In this document: positions 31,165 through 43,080 of the stretch, one piece after another
Position numbering within the stretch: position 1 is the first letter of the stretch
Layout of the letters: every line of letters starts with the position of its first letter
Assembly (NCBI GenBank): GCA_918026815.1
Contig: CAKJVC010000191.1
Coordinates: 1 to 64,000 of the forward strand
Length of the DNA: 64,000 nt
Direction of reading: 5' to 3'
Origin: Chalara sp. BL73
Lineage: Eukaryota > Ascomycota > Leotiomycetes > Helotiales
Made by a program: the position numbers and the translations under genes
The notes under the pieces: generated by a model
The model's database searches: none
Told to the model about the DNA's origin: nothing
What the model saw: the letters and a program-made list of their open reading frames with translations, nothing else

Positions 31165-33093
31165 TTACAATTCCTCCTTGACCTTGTCACCAGCCTTCTG
31201 CGCAGCCTCATCGGCACGGTTGCTCGCATAAGTAGCTCCCTCTTTGGCGGAGTCGCCAGCCACTTCAGCTTGCTTCTTTCCAGCCGCGGCACCGATATTC
31301 AATTGCTCAAGTACCCAGTCATAGCCGTTGTTCAATTTGGCCCACAGTGTTCCTTGAGGAGTAGTTGTGCCGTACTGAAAGTAGTTGCGGGAGTTACGAG
31401 CATAGGCAATCAATTGGTTCCTGGTGGATCCTTGAGGAACGGCGAAACCATATGAGTCGAGGTAGTTCTTGAGCTCAGACTCAGACCAGGTGTCAAAAAC
31501 GCTGTCCTTGACGGCATCGGTTTGCTGAGCGAGATATGAAGTCACAGATGCGTAAGCAGTTCCCCCAGACTTGGAGGCAGTTGCGTAAGCTTCTTGAGCA
31601 GCAGAGATCAGTTGCTCGCGAGTGGCGTCAGTCTGCTTGCTAGCTTTTTGAGCAGCTTTGTTTCCGGATTGGGCTAGATATGTCTTTAAGTTATCAATGG
31701 TCCAGGTATCGAAAGTCCATGCTGACCAGCCGGTGGCTGCCTTGTGTCTGTTCAAGCGAACCGCGGCAAGGAGCTCATCCCTCTTACCAGATTGTGGAAC
31801 GGGAACGCCACGTGCATCGAGATAAGCTTTGAGACGAGACTCACTCCAGGTAGCAGAAGCAGAGTTGAAAGCATCCTCAGCCTTCAACTGAGCATCATCA
31901 GTAGCCTTAGCGTATTGATTCCCGGCGCTGCTAGTAGCAGCTCCGAAAGCAGAAGATGCAGAGGCAGTGAGTTGGGCACGGTGCTTACGCGCAATAGCGA
32001 TCAACTCATTGCGCTTGCTACCTTGCGGGACCTTTATACCATTCTCATCGGCCCATGCCTTGATTTGAGAGTCGGACCAGGAGTCAAGGAGCTTATCACT
32101 GAGAGTTTGGGCAGCATTGGCAGCTGATTGAGAAGCAGAAGCGGACGCAGCGGCTGCCTTTAAGCTAGCAATACGTGAGTTCCGGCGAACACTGGCAATC
32201 AACTTATCTCTGGTTGTTGGCTGTGGAACTGGGATTCCTCGCTCATCGAGCCATGCCTTCAAATCTACGAGGATTAGCCGGAATTTCAGTCGTCAAATAT
32301 GAGAAGACTTACCAGATTCAGACCAGGTAGAGTAGAGCCAGTTTCCGGGATAACTAGCGGTCTCGCCAACCTTGGTTGCAACAGTTTCATAATTGGACCG
32401 AAGAGTAGACAGGACAGTGTCACGCTTGCGTGGTTGAGGTACGGGAATGTCGTGCTTGTCGGCGAATGCTTTCAATTGAGAGTCGGTCCAGCTGGGGAGA
32501 GTTAACTTTCAACCACACAAAGGAAGGGTAGAAAATACCTGTCAAAAATCCAATCCTTCACACTTGACCAAGCATCCTCAGCCTTCTCCTCGGTCTCATA
32601 CCAGTAATTCTTAACCTGTGCTAATAAACTATCTTTATTCGCAGCAGCAGCATCCTTCGTTTCAACACCTTTGTCTGACAGGAAAGAGCTGATTTGTTTG
32701 GTGTCCCAATCATTGTATGGTTGAGTGACCTTGGTTTGCCAGTTTGCTTTCACCAAGTTCTCGAGGTCTTTTCGGTCTGCTGGTGTTGGGTATGGTACAT
32801 TGTGATCAGAAAGCCATCGCTCAAGCTCAGTCTCATGCCATTTATTGTATACTATGTCATCGTATTAGTATGACGATGGTTGAAGCTATGGTGGGATTGA
32901 AGAAAGGGATAGCGTGATATGGGTGTCCTCAGTGCAACGAAGCTCCCAGAAACTCCGGAGCGTATATAGAATATTAAATCCGACGAGTTAAAAAGAAGAT
33001 TGGGTTGAACTTACCACTCTTACTGAACCATGTGCTTGCAACGGTAGCTTCAGCTGCGAGGCCGAGTACCAGAAGCTGTGAGAAGAGCTTCAT
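31165..33093 (-). CDS. Ish1/Msc1-type repeat protein
   Basis: Four exons (33093-33015, 32851-32539, 32491-32313, 32264-31165) close in phase to give 556 residues. A signal peptide ('MKLFSQLLVLGLAAEATVAS') starts the protein. Eight Ish1 repeats follow, each about 35 residues with the pattern W-s-ESQLKAWLDE-GIPVPQ---RD-LIA-VR. Clear examples are 'WSDSQIKAWADENGIKVPQ' and 'WSESELKNYLDSYGFAVPQ'. Repeats 2 and 7 are the most divergent. Ala/Ser-rich helical spacers separate repeats 4 to 8. Homologues are the fission yeast stress protein Ish1 at the nuclear envelope and budding yeast Msc1, which is involved in meiotic recombination partner choice. Here the signal peptide suggests entry into the ER and nuclear envelope lumen. 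Confidence 0.9.
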
Positions 33094-33928
33094 ATTTCGA
33101 GAAGATTAGTGTCGTGTTCTAATGGTGTAGGCAATAGATCTGTCACAATTACTGTAAACAAGACAATATGAGGAGACTCTCTTTGTCAGGAGCAGATTTG
33201 AGTTTTGTTTTGGTGAAGTGACTTTGTTGGAAAGACGAGGTGAGGTCTTGCCTTCTTTTCGCTTAGAAGCTGCAAGGTAAACCTCTGACGTATTTCTTTG
33301 TTAGCGGGGGGATTTTCACCGCCCAAGTCCGTAACTTTTGGTCAATGATTGGCTATGGGCAGGGGTCTTCGGGGATGACAATGTGTTAAATTTCCCATAA
33401 GCAGCGTAGCATGAGTGTAGAATTGCATGTGTTGTGGTGATCTCGTCATGGATGGATTTTTGTTTACCATCATTACAGGGATTACGTCACTTTAGCCCGC
33501 TGCTTCGGTTTCCAGCCACAGGCGCTTGAACCATTAAAAAGTGGATCGAATGTGGCAGAGTGGGGCAGAATGGGGCAGAATCTGTGGGGTTAGCTTGGGA
33601 GCTTGGGTCATGTATTTTTCGATCATCGGGGATCATGCTTTTCATGGGAGTTGAAGACGATTAGGTGAAGCTATTCAGACAATAATTTATGGGATTCAAT
33701 TGAGGTTCACCAGGCCGGCATTTTTATTCATCGCCGATTTGATGATTGCGCAAGAAGCAACATATCAATCGATATATACTATAGTAGTCCTGAACTATCT
33801 ACACCGTAACATCATCTTGGGGGCAGAAAAACAATTGAAATAGCTTTGAAGAAAGGCATGCTCAGCGAGAAGACTTGTTGGTACAATCCCGAGGAGGTAA
33901 CTAGGGCACAAGTAGCATATAGATGGCG
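33094..33928. other. Intergenic, upstream of the Ish1-repeat gene
   Basis: No gene is seen. A stress-response-like AGGGG occurs at 33361. A short tandem repeat lies at 33561-33580. Confidence 0.45.
33561..33580 (+). repeat. Two tandem copies of a 10-mer
   Basis: Two exact copies of tggggcagaa stand side by side, preceded by a related copy. No function is evident. Confidence 0.7.
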
Positions 33929-34512
33929 CTACGTCCCATGTCCTCCATGACCTGTACACATATTAGCACCTATCTCAAATTTCTCATCATCGCCCTACCT
34001 TTCCAGAACTTCTTGTCAACCTTATCATCCGCTGCTGCACTCGCTCGGTCATGGCCCTGCTCAAACTCCTTATTATGCTGCTCCACTTCCTTCTTATACT
34101 CCTGGTTCCCCGTACCTGGGGTCTGATTATCATGAATCTTCGGCTCTGCGTCTACTGAACTATTCCTTATTTGCCCACCCGTAGGACTGGACCCCGTCTC
34201 CCTCGCCTCTTTTGATCTACTCCCGCCAGAATTTGCAGATGCATCTTCGGGTTTGGCTTTAGTGGGCCCGCCGCTGCCACTGCCCTTCCCCTCTGGGGCC
34301 GCGGGCCCTGGGTGTTCATGGCCTTCTTGTGTCTTCGTCCTTCTCTCACTGTTCTCGGCCGCGGGATCCCCCTTTCCCTCGCCATATCCCTGATTCGAGA
34401 GTCGAGGAAATGTAGATGAGATGTAGCGGAGAGGGGGAGGTGTGCGTGCACTGAGAGGCGCAGCTCGACGCGACGAGCGTAAGATGTTCGAAGAGGGTCG
34501 TAGAAAAGACAT
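33929..34512 (-). CDS. Probable mitochondrial, disordered small protein
   Basis: Two exons (34512-33999 and 33951-33929) join in phase to about 178 residues. The first 35 residues are rich in Arg and Ser with no acids ('LRPSSNILRSSRRAAPLSAR'), a typical mitochondrial presequence. The middle is Gly/Glu/Lys-rich and disordered. The C-terminus has the conserved 'NQEYKKEVEQHNKEFEQ' and ends in 'KKFWKGHGGHGT', a pattern kept in many ascomycete orthologues of unknown function. The ATG at 34512 is chosen because the upstream in-frame codons lack an ATG. Confidence 0.65.
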
Positions 34513-36746
34513 AGTTGAGTTCAAGATGGGGTAGAGTATGAAGTTTTCACTAAAGTTTGAACAGAGATGTGACTTACACGTAGCTGTCCAACAGTGTGGC
34601 GTCTTGCATATTGTACACCAATGATGTATGAATTACATCATGAGCATAAAGATATCCTGAAAAGGAAATGCAGCAGATGTTCCTGCCAAGACAATTCTTG
34701 GCGATGACCTCTGTTTTTGCAAGACAATGTACATCCGGAAAAGAAGTGGAACGAGATGTACGCAGAGAGTTGACTAATTGAAGTCGTGCTTCGAGTCGTA
34801 AAAAATTCTTCATAATAGACTCAGGTGGAAGCTCCTGATCACATAAGGGACTTGGGATTTTGAAGTCAAGACCCTTCGCCATGTACACCATATGGAGTTT
34901 AGAAAAAGAGTTTTTCTTTTCTTTCTCTTTTCTTTTCTTTGTTTTTTTTTTTTTGGAAACTTTATAAGAGAGATATTAAAGGAATTTTACCGCTTAGCTG
35001 CAAACATTTGAGGTGGGAGTAGCCTAACAGCATCAATTGCAGCCATGTTAGCATCCTTCTTGACCCGAGTTTTGCCATTCCATCTGTCCCTCCTCTTTCT
35101 GCTTTAACATCTTCTTTAAAAGTCATGATGTATGTCGAAAGTAGGTGCGCAACACTGTATGATCTATTGGTGTTGTAAGCAACTAATTATTGAACCATTT
35201 GGAGACAGAGTCGCGAGCGGGAGGCCAAGCAGTTTGCGCTGGCCGTATTGCAGACGTAAAAGTATTGAGTACATGTTTCCTTTTCCAGCGATCTTTTAAC
35301 GCTATAACCAAGCCGTGAGTATATCTAAATCCCAACCTGAACCAAAGGATATAAAAGCTGAACAAGGGAACGTCCTGCCTCAAAATCACAAGCTAATACT
35401 TTAGCAGCCAAGGACAAGTTCTAATGTCATGCTTACCTGTCATTACATTCCTCCGCTGTATTATCAGTACACTTGGCTCCAGAATCTATACCACTTAGAG
35501 GTGAAATCTAAAATTTCACATGGAAGCTTATTTGTGTTCCCATTCTACTAATGGCCAAATTAGCCTCATTGTTCCCGTTCTCCTCCCGCACCTCATCCTT
35601 TACAATCAAAGTCACCATTCCAATCATGAAGATCCCCTTCATCCTTGGTCAAACTCTGGGCCTTCAGCATGGCCATGTCCTAAAAATGAACTGAAGAAGA
35701 ATTTGCGGAGGCTCCTGGTAGCGTTCCAGGATTATTATACATAAAAATCTGCGCTGGCTCTCTTGATATGGTTCCTGCTAGCACGCATATTGTAATATTA
35801 AAGTTATGAACCTGCTTGATATAAACAGCTCCCAGGTACTCCCAAGCCGTCTCTACATCATCTATAAAGTAAATATTTCAATCTTCAAAGTTTGCGGTGG
35901 ATCCAAATAGAAATTTGATCAGCAAGCACATTGCTAATGCTGCATCAGTAGCCTTATAAGTTATTCGCTGAAATTGGTCAGCGTAAGTGAGATGAGGCTC
36001 ATATTTAATGTAATTAGTTTATCATTGATATTCTCAATCACCATCCAGTTCCGGCATGCAAAGTACGGCGCTGTTAAGTCGATAAAGTTCCATAACGTTA
36101 TACATTTCGACATTCAACAAGGACGGCAGGCCACTTGCTTTGTATTTCTCATTGTGAGACTTCTGCGAGGCTTTATATATCTAGCATTGTGTGCTTTGCG
36201 ACATATAAGCGCTTTGTCGTAATCCTATACGGTAATTTCAGGGGCAGACTTCTTCGGCAGATGATAGGCACCGAGTTGTCCGATCATGATGTGATATTAG
36301 GCCCACATCGATCTTAATACTTCTATCTATTACTTTGAGTATCTTTCCTTCAATATTTTTGTAAAACAGTAATCCAATCAGCTCAAGCGAGATATTTGGT
36401 TACTAGCAGCTATAAAGCATTAGTCTCAGATCCTTCTTGGTGCTGAGTAAAGTACTAATCAACCTTGGCTTGGCTGACATTCAATGCAACGCCCAGTCCC
36501 TTGCCGAGCGGCGCAGAAATAAACGGGCTCAGCGCACCCCCCCAACGTCAAGTCTCTTCAGTTAACTCTCATTTAGTTGTGAAAACTGAGCTGCTTGCTG
36601 AAGGGTGATGCCAAGCCCGTCCCTCGTCAACGGTTTCCTGATAATATATAAACTGCAGTTTTAACTCAACATTTCCATATATTTCCAGTAAATCACTCAG
36701 TTGCCTTTCGTTCTATATGAATACTAGATATCAATAGCTTGTTGTA
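34513..36746. other. Intergenic, no supported gene
   Basis: Over 2 kb of AT-rich sequence. A pyrimidine-rich T/C tract lies at about 34905-34955. Frames at 34574-34891 (minus) and 35520-35744 (plus) show no motifs. Confidence 0.4.
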
Positions 36747-38773
36747 ATGGACCATCCAAGCGCAGCCACCACCTCTTATCCCCTATCCGTCCTCTCACTC
36801 ATTGATCATTCCCCGTCTCCCAAACAACACTCCCTCAGAAACACCGTGCAACATGATCTACCCCCTCTCATCACCAATTCCTCTGCCGTCCCAGAAGTCC
36901 CAGCAGTCCCTCCGCCATTAACAGAAACCCCGACCTCACCCGCTCCGTTGACCATCACTTCCACCACCTCCCATCCCAAGCTCCGCATCGCATTCATAAT
37001 GCCCTCCCTCTGTTTATGCGTCTTTGTCGCTGCTATAGACGTTACAATAATCAGCACCGCCCTACCAACCATCGCATCCACCTTCCCCTCGCCCTCCAGC
37101 TACGCCTGGATCGGGTCCTCCTACGTGCTCGGAAACTGCGCTTCTACGCCATCATGGGGCCACATTTCCGATTTACTCGGCCGCAAACCAGTCTTATTAA
37201 CTGCTATTGCCATTTTTGCCGTAGGGAGCTTGATGTGCGCTCTGGCGAAAGATGGAAGCGGGTTAGGTGTGTTTCTGGGAGGCAGGGCGGTGCAGGGTGT
37301 AGGTGCCAGCGGGTTATTGACGCTGGTTAACATCACGATCAGTGACCTGTTTAGTTTGAGGGACAGGAGTTTGTATTTTGGCTTGACGAGTGTAGTGTGG
37401 GCTTTTGCGAGCGGAATTGGGCCGGTGCTTGGGGGAGTTTTCACGCAGCAGCTTTCGTGAGCAAATTCCTACAACCGTGCGATTTTATGTTTTGCTAACA
37501 TGCACGACCACCTTTAGCTGGAGATGGTGTTTCTGGATCAATCGTAAGTGTCATAATCTTAACAAATTTCATTGTGTTGACTTGAACTGTTGTAGTACCC
37601 ATCTCCGGCGTAGTATTTCTCTTCCTGATTTTCACCATGCCCAACGAAAAACAAGACGCCTCTATCCTCCGTGGCCTGTTCGCAATAGACTGGTCTGGCT
37701 CGATCCTCATCATCGGTGCAACCCTAATGCTCCTCCTAGGTCTCAACTTTGGCGGGCAAACATTTTCCTGGTCGTCCGCCACCGTCATAAACCTCATAAT
37801 TTTCGGCGTTTTCACCTATTTTCTCTTCTCCCTCAACGAGTTGAAGCTTGTGAAACATCCGGTGATTCCCCTCCGGCTCTTCCGCTCGTTTTCCTCGGTG
37901 GCGTCGTTCACGGTGTGCTTCTTCCACGGGTACGTCCTAATCGGAATAGCTTACTACCTCCCACTCTACTTCCATGCAGTGTTAAGCGCCGGACCTCTCC
38001 TCTCAGGCGTCTACCTCCTCCCCTTCATCCTTACAGAGACCTGTTCCGCCGCCTTAACTGGTATTTACATCCAACGAACCGGCAAATACATCTCAGCCGT
38101 CTATCTGGGTATCTTACTGACCGTCCTCGGCACTGGTCTCCTCATCAATCTCGACACATCTGCGAATTGGCCTAAGATCTCCATATATCAAATGATAGTC
38201 GGTGCTGGGATAGGCATGAACTTTGAAGGCCCGCTACTTGCACTACAAGCCAGCGTTGACGAGCAGGATGTTGCGACTGCCACAGCAACCATGGGGTTTA
38301 CCAGGATATTATCTGCTGCTATCTCAGCTATCATCGGTGGGGTGGTGTTTCAAAACGAGATGGCGAAGGAAAGATCAAGTTTTACAGGGCTTGGAGGAGA
38401 GTTTGCTAAGCAGCTTGCGGGAGGTGAGGCTACAGCTCATGTTGAGATGATTAGGAAGCTTCCTACTGAGCAGCAGGTCATGGTTAGAGGTGCCTTTCAG
38501 AGATCTCTGCGGAGTGTGTGGATTATGGTAAGTTTTGTCGCTGAGGATTGAGTTGTTGCTGATCACTCGCAGTACGCTGCTTTTGCTGCTGGGTGCCTAG
38601 TATCGGGTTTATTTATTGCGGTCCATCCCCTCAGTAAGGATGTACCAACTCGCTTGGGATTCAGAGAGGATACTATTGACAGCAGCGAAGGTACAGCCGT
38701 AGAGAATCCGGAAGGAGGAAATGCTCATGAGAGGACTACAGAAGATGTGAGACCAACTGATAACAGAACTTAA
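36747..38773 (+). CDS. DHA2-type MFS exporter (14 TM)
   Basis: Four exons (36747-37456, 37518-37543, 37596-38527, 38573-38773) close in phase to give 622 residues. A hydrophilic N-terminus of about 75 residues is followed by TM1 with 'VAAIDVTIISTALPTIAS', the D1 motif of 14-helix drug:H+ antiporters. Loop motif A is 'GHISDLLGRKPVLL'. The antiporter motif C is 'ASGIGPVLGGVFTQQ' in TM5. The second half has seven more helices and an acidic tail. The micro-exon of 26 nt carries 'WRWCFWIN', the conserved start of TM6. The likely role is export of drugs or secondary metabolites at the plasma membrane. No biosynthetic genes flank it closely, although broken ones lie at 19-21 kb. Confidence 0.9.
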
Positions 38774-39134
38774 TCGTCGCGGTCTTTGGGAAAAGAATTG
38801 CTACGAGCATGAGGTATCCCCACTAGGGCTTAGACACTTACTACTCGAAAGCTAATTCCGTGCTCGTTGCTCAGACATATCTCTTTGAGAATATCTCATC
38901 CTTTACCCTATATTTCAAGCCAGACACCCCCATTTCTTAAAAACGAAATTAAGTAATCAAGGAGTCTTCACGTTTATTGCTAGAGCAGATTCCTTGATAA
39001 CGGCAAGTCTACATGAATTAGCAAACCTAAATGAGTCAGCCATGAAAGGAATTTTTTTTTAGCTGTAATCTAAGCTTGGATATGGTAATGATAAGGAGCG
39101 AATAATACATGCAGGTCACAATTTCAGGTTCATT
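38774..39134. other. Convergent intergenic region
   Basis: Shared 3' region of the DHA2 transporter and the hydrolase gene. No gene seen. Confidence 0.5.
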
Positions 39135-40200
39135 CTAATTGGTTTCGTCACCAAAAAATTCCAAAGCATGTTTCACCACGACATCTGGCACCTCTTCCGG
39201 GATCCAGTGTCCAGTCCCTACCGGCTCTCCACTGACTTCTCCCTCACTAACAGCCCTCCACTCAGCAAGAACATCAAAATTCGTCCCAGTAGCCCCCTTT
39301 CCACCCCACAATACCCTTATCGGACACTTCGCCCTCTTCCCATCCTCCAAGTCCTTCCTCGCCTCCTCCAGATCCACCGTCCCCGCCGCGCGATAATCCT
39401 CGCACGCTGCCGTCACCACCTCCACATCCCTCAATTGTGCCTTATACACTTGCATCGCCTCCGCCTTGATAAACGTCTCTGCATGCCCATAGAAGAACCG
39501 CTCCGCAAACAGCTCAGCGTTCCCCGTGATGGCATTCTCAGGGAACGGAGTCGGCTGGGCAAGGAAAAACCAATTCCAGTAGATCTTCGCGAGCCGAGAG
39601 CTCATTTTCTCATACATGGTAAGCGTAGGACATATGTCTAGCAAGATGCATTTCTGAACCCGGTCCGGGAAATCAACGCATAGCTTGTGCGCGACTCTTG
39701 CGCCACGGTCATGGGAGATCACAAAGAAGGTTTCGTACCCGAGAGCGGCCATTACAGCGGCGCAGTCGCGCGCCACTGTGGATTTGGAATACGAGGCATG
39801 CGAGGGCGAGGCGGGTGGTTTGGAGGAGGCGCCATAGCCGCGGAGATCAATGGCGATGATGGTGAAAGATGGGCTCAGTCGTGGCGCGATGAGGTGCCAC
39901 ATGTGGTGAGATTGGGGGAAGCCATGGAGGAGGAGCTAGGAATGAGTTAGGTTTGTAACATTTGTCTCAAAAGATAGATGTAGCAACTTAAGGACGGCCC
40001 CTATCGAAAGTTGACAGGGCAATGAGAAGATTTGACCTGGTACATGAGACAACTCTCGAGCTACTGACTCCCACGAAATAAAAGGCAGCCGCAAGACGGA
40101 ATGAGCTTACCAGAGGTGGGCCGTTGCCGGACTTGATGCCGTGAATTGTGATGTCCTTCTCGACAGGTATGTCAAAAGTGGTGTGGCCTTCAAACATCAT
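39135..40200 (-). CDS. Haloacetate dehalogenase/epoxide-hydrolase-like alpha/beta hydrolase
   Basis: Two exons (40200-40111 and 39935-39135) join in phase to 296 residues. The fold is an alpha/beta hydrolase: 'LLLHGFPQSHHMWHLI' (oxyanion HGFP), 'AIDLRGYGASSKP', nucleophile elbow 'ISHDRGARVAHKL' with Asp as nucleophile, and 'GTGHWIPEEVPD' with the catalytic His. 'IYWNWFFLAQPTPFPE' carries a Trp-Trp cap motif that is hallmark-like for fluoroacetate dehalogenases. The Asp nucleophile means the enzyme opens epoxides or removes halogen from short acids by an ester intermediate. The elbow has SHD rather than the usual GHD. The cytosol is likely, since no signal peptide is seen. The substrate cannot be told from sequence. 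Confidence 0.85.
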
Positions 40201-41473
40201 GAGGCTTAGGCACCCTACCTTGCAGCCAAAGAGTTGGTAACGAACTTAGCTCTCGGAAAAGCTGTAAATGAAGTCAACCGAAATGAAGGGCACTATTTCG
40301 AATAGATATCAACGAAACAGTCCCCATGTAAATGTAAAATTCTCTATACTTAACGAGGGGTCATTACTAAGAGATTAAAGTATACATTTCACTCGTGTAC
40401 GTCGGGTGCGTGGTTAATGCTGAGAGTGATAACTAACTAAAAATTATGTCAGCAAACGCCACTTAATCCTTACCTAACGAGTTCGACCAACTGCTCATTT
40501 GTGCTGCAGAGTGGAGTACAATACTTTCAGATGAGGTCGTTGGCCGGCTCGGGCAGTGGGCTGGCCCCGCTGTTGCCAAGCCGGTTGTCAGTACAAAGGG
40601 AGGTCCAAGACCTATATACTCTGATACCAGTCAAAATTGGGGGCAGAAAAAAGTTGACGGATCATCATTCTAAGTTGCTCTAGCAAGAAACTGTTCAGAA
40701 TCTGTCATTGCTATTCCATAGTATGCAATATGCACTTCATTCTATAGTTTTCCTAATCCTTGTACAGTACTAGGTTTTGGTATGGCTACCAAGTATCATG
40801 CTTCTCTTATTCCAAAAATTCAGTAAACGATTCTAATTTCCCGGAGAAACCTAAATACAGATTTGAGAACTAGATGAAATTTATGCCAATGGTCCTGAGA
40901 ATTCATCTCAATTGTAATATCTTTATCTTAACTGATTAAAAATGTGTTTTGAGTTCGCCAAATTACCCAGTTAGCAAGACCGGATTTGATGGACGTAGCT
41001 GGAATGTAACTAGACTCGTTAGGGTCATCTCTCACACCAATTCCGGACAGTGGTGTACTTAAAGTTAATTTGGGATACGCAATAGTCCAGCCATCAAGAA
41101 AACCTGAGTTTAGTGCATCAAGCTTTTCGTCATCGAATTCGGGGATGTACTATGTATTCATGTGCTTGACTTTCACCAGTGCGGAAAGCCACAAAGTGTA
41201 CGTTGTACTGACTAGTGAAACGTTAGAGGATGCCATTCCCTGAGCTTATGGAGCAATTAGTTGGAGCAAATTAGTTATCTTCCAAAAATGTACTTAAAGC
41301 AAGTCGGACTGCGTGAAAGAACAGCACTTTCCATGATACTAGAATCCCTTTGGCAGTATCGTGTGTCTAAAAAAGAACTTAGAAGGTATCACAAGTCAGG
41401 GAGAGCACTTTTAAATCCATATATTCGTGAATCTCTCAACCAAGAACCCTAATCTACATTGATATCTGCTAGT
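40201..41473. other. Intergenic, no gene seen
   Basis: AT-rich sequence. The frame at 41261-41452 has no motif. Confidence 0.45.
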
Positions 41474-42633
41474 ATGGCGAAACAAAAGAACTCTAATGCA
41501 AAGGAAAAGGTGAAAAAGTATGTCCCCCATTAGCAAACTGCTGAATTGTACTGAATATAAAGAGATTCCTGCAAAACTTCGTTTTGCTATGCGAATCGCA
41601 AGACAAGTTGGAATTGGCTCTCTTTATATTTTGTCGGAAACTCTGCCCTGAGGTATTAGATCAACGAAACTGGCTCTGCTACCAAGCTGCTGAGCTGCCT
41701 GCGCTGGTTAAGGAGATAATTCAATACTGTCAAAAACATAAATCTTCTATCGCGAAAGCTGGAATTACTCCTAAGGAGTGGGACAGTTTCCTCCTTGACT
41801 TACATTCATCTCAAGTAATCCGGAATTCTGCAGTTCACCGGGTCCCTCTATCTGAAGACACGATGCAGCAGCTTGGGGATTGCGCATCTCGTATTGTCTC
41901 ACTGGTCGAACGCGTCGCCGGACCTGATTATCGTGTGACCTTACAAGATATTGTAGGCAACGCACTAATGTTCATTTTCTGATATGGCATAGCTAACACA
42001 CATGGCTTATTTCAGCAAAAGTGGATGGCTATTCAAGGATGGCTAACAACAAATCTAAGCTCAACTTCCGCGCTTCTCCTTCGTCAGCACATCGTATCTG
42101 GCTCGCAGCAGCTAGCTGAAATAAATGAAATCACAGCATTACAGAAGGAGTCCAACCTGAGGCAAGATCGTGAACAGAGGGACGCAGCGGAAGAACTCCG
42201 TCAGCAGAGGAGCGTCGAGCAAGCGAATTCTCAAGTTGCAGCACAGCTGAAGAGGGAGATCGCACAACAAAGACAGAAAGATCAAGTAGAAGGGGCGGCT
42301 AGGAAAAGAGAAGAGCGGAAACAACGGGCTCAGGCACAAGAAGATGCTCAAGCTGCTGCACAGCTGAAGAAGGAGATCTCAAAACAGAAACAGAGAGATC
42401 AGGAAGAAAGTGCGGCAAAGAGAAAAGAACGAAGGAGGCAACGGGCCCTAGAGCAGGAGGCTGCGCGAGCCCGCAAGATCGCTCTTCGCGCGGCCGAGGC
42501 CACCCAGTGCGAAACTGCTGAAGCTAAAGAAATTAAAAACACGCCCCAGAACTCAGCAGAAACTCCGTTGGACAAACAGGTTACAGTTCTAGATATCTCG
42601 CCGGCGTTTATGATATGGAATTTCATGTGCTAG
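41474..42633 (+). CDS. HEPN-motif helical protein with coiled-coil repeats
   Basis: Three exons (41474-41517, 41565-41952, 42016-42633) close exactly in phase to give 349 residues. Residues about 15-150 are helical and hold 'SSQVIRNSAVHRVPLS', in which R101 and H106 make the R-x4-H motif of HEPN-type helical domains. Similar R-N-x-x-x-H-R segments occur in fungal proteins of unknown function. The second half is a highly charged coiled coil with two tandem copies of a unit of about 37 residues. One begins 'AAQLKREIAQQRQKD', the next 'AAQLKKEISKQKQRD'. No transmembrane segment or signal peptide is seen. HEPN RNase activity is possible but rests on one motif, and the fold must be confirmed. Confidence 0.55.
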
Positions 42634-43080
42634 GGAGGGAAACTGCTGGCGGTTGTAGTAAAACTGGATAGTGCAGAATTATTGCGGTTTACGAGATATT
42701 TTGTATTCCTGATTAACCGAAATGGTCTCACTTGCAACTTACAAAAGTATTATATTATATCGTGCACCGCCTTGAATTGTGAAACACAGCTCTATGGAGC
42801 TGTGTAAGTTGAAAAGCTGGAAATATATGTCGAAATTTCGACCTTACCATGCCGTTTCAGGGCAGCAGTTTCATGGACTACTCGGATAAATTTAGCTTTA
42901 CGCGCCTTGTACTACTACCAGAACAGAGAAGTGACCCAAGGGGTGGTAGTTTCGCCATTTGTAGTGATGAGGAGCTTCACTGAAAACACTAAACGCGTAG
43001 GACGCAATATTTAAATAACCTCGGGGCCAAACCCATATCCGCACTTTAGCTGTTATATAATTCATGTAGCCGAGGTAGTA
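42634..43080. other. Intergenic, may hold the lost 5' part of the CBM6 gene
   Basis: No open frame is supported. If the CBM6 relic belonged to a glycoside hydrolase, its catalytic part is not recognisable here. Confidence 0.35.

Noticed and set aside
37405..38175. 256-codon plus-strand frame rich in Arg, His and Pro
   Set aside because: Alternate frame of the DHA2 transporter, whose own frame has 14 helices and family motifs.
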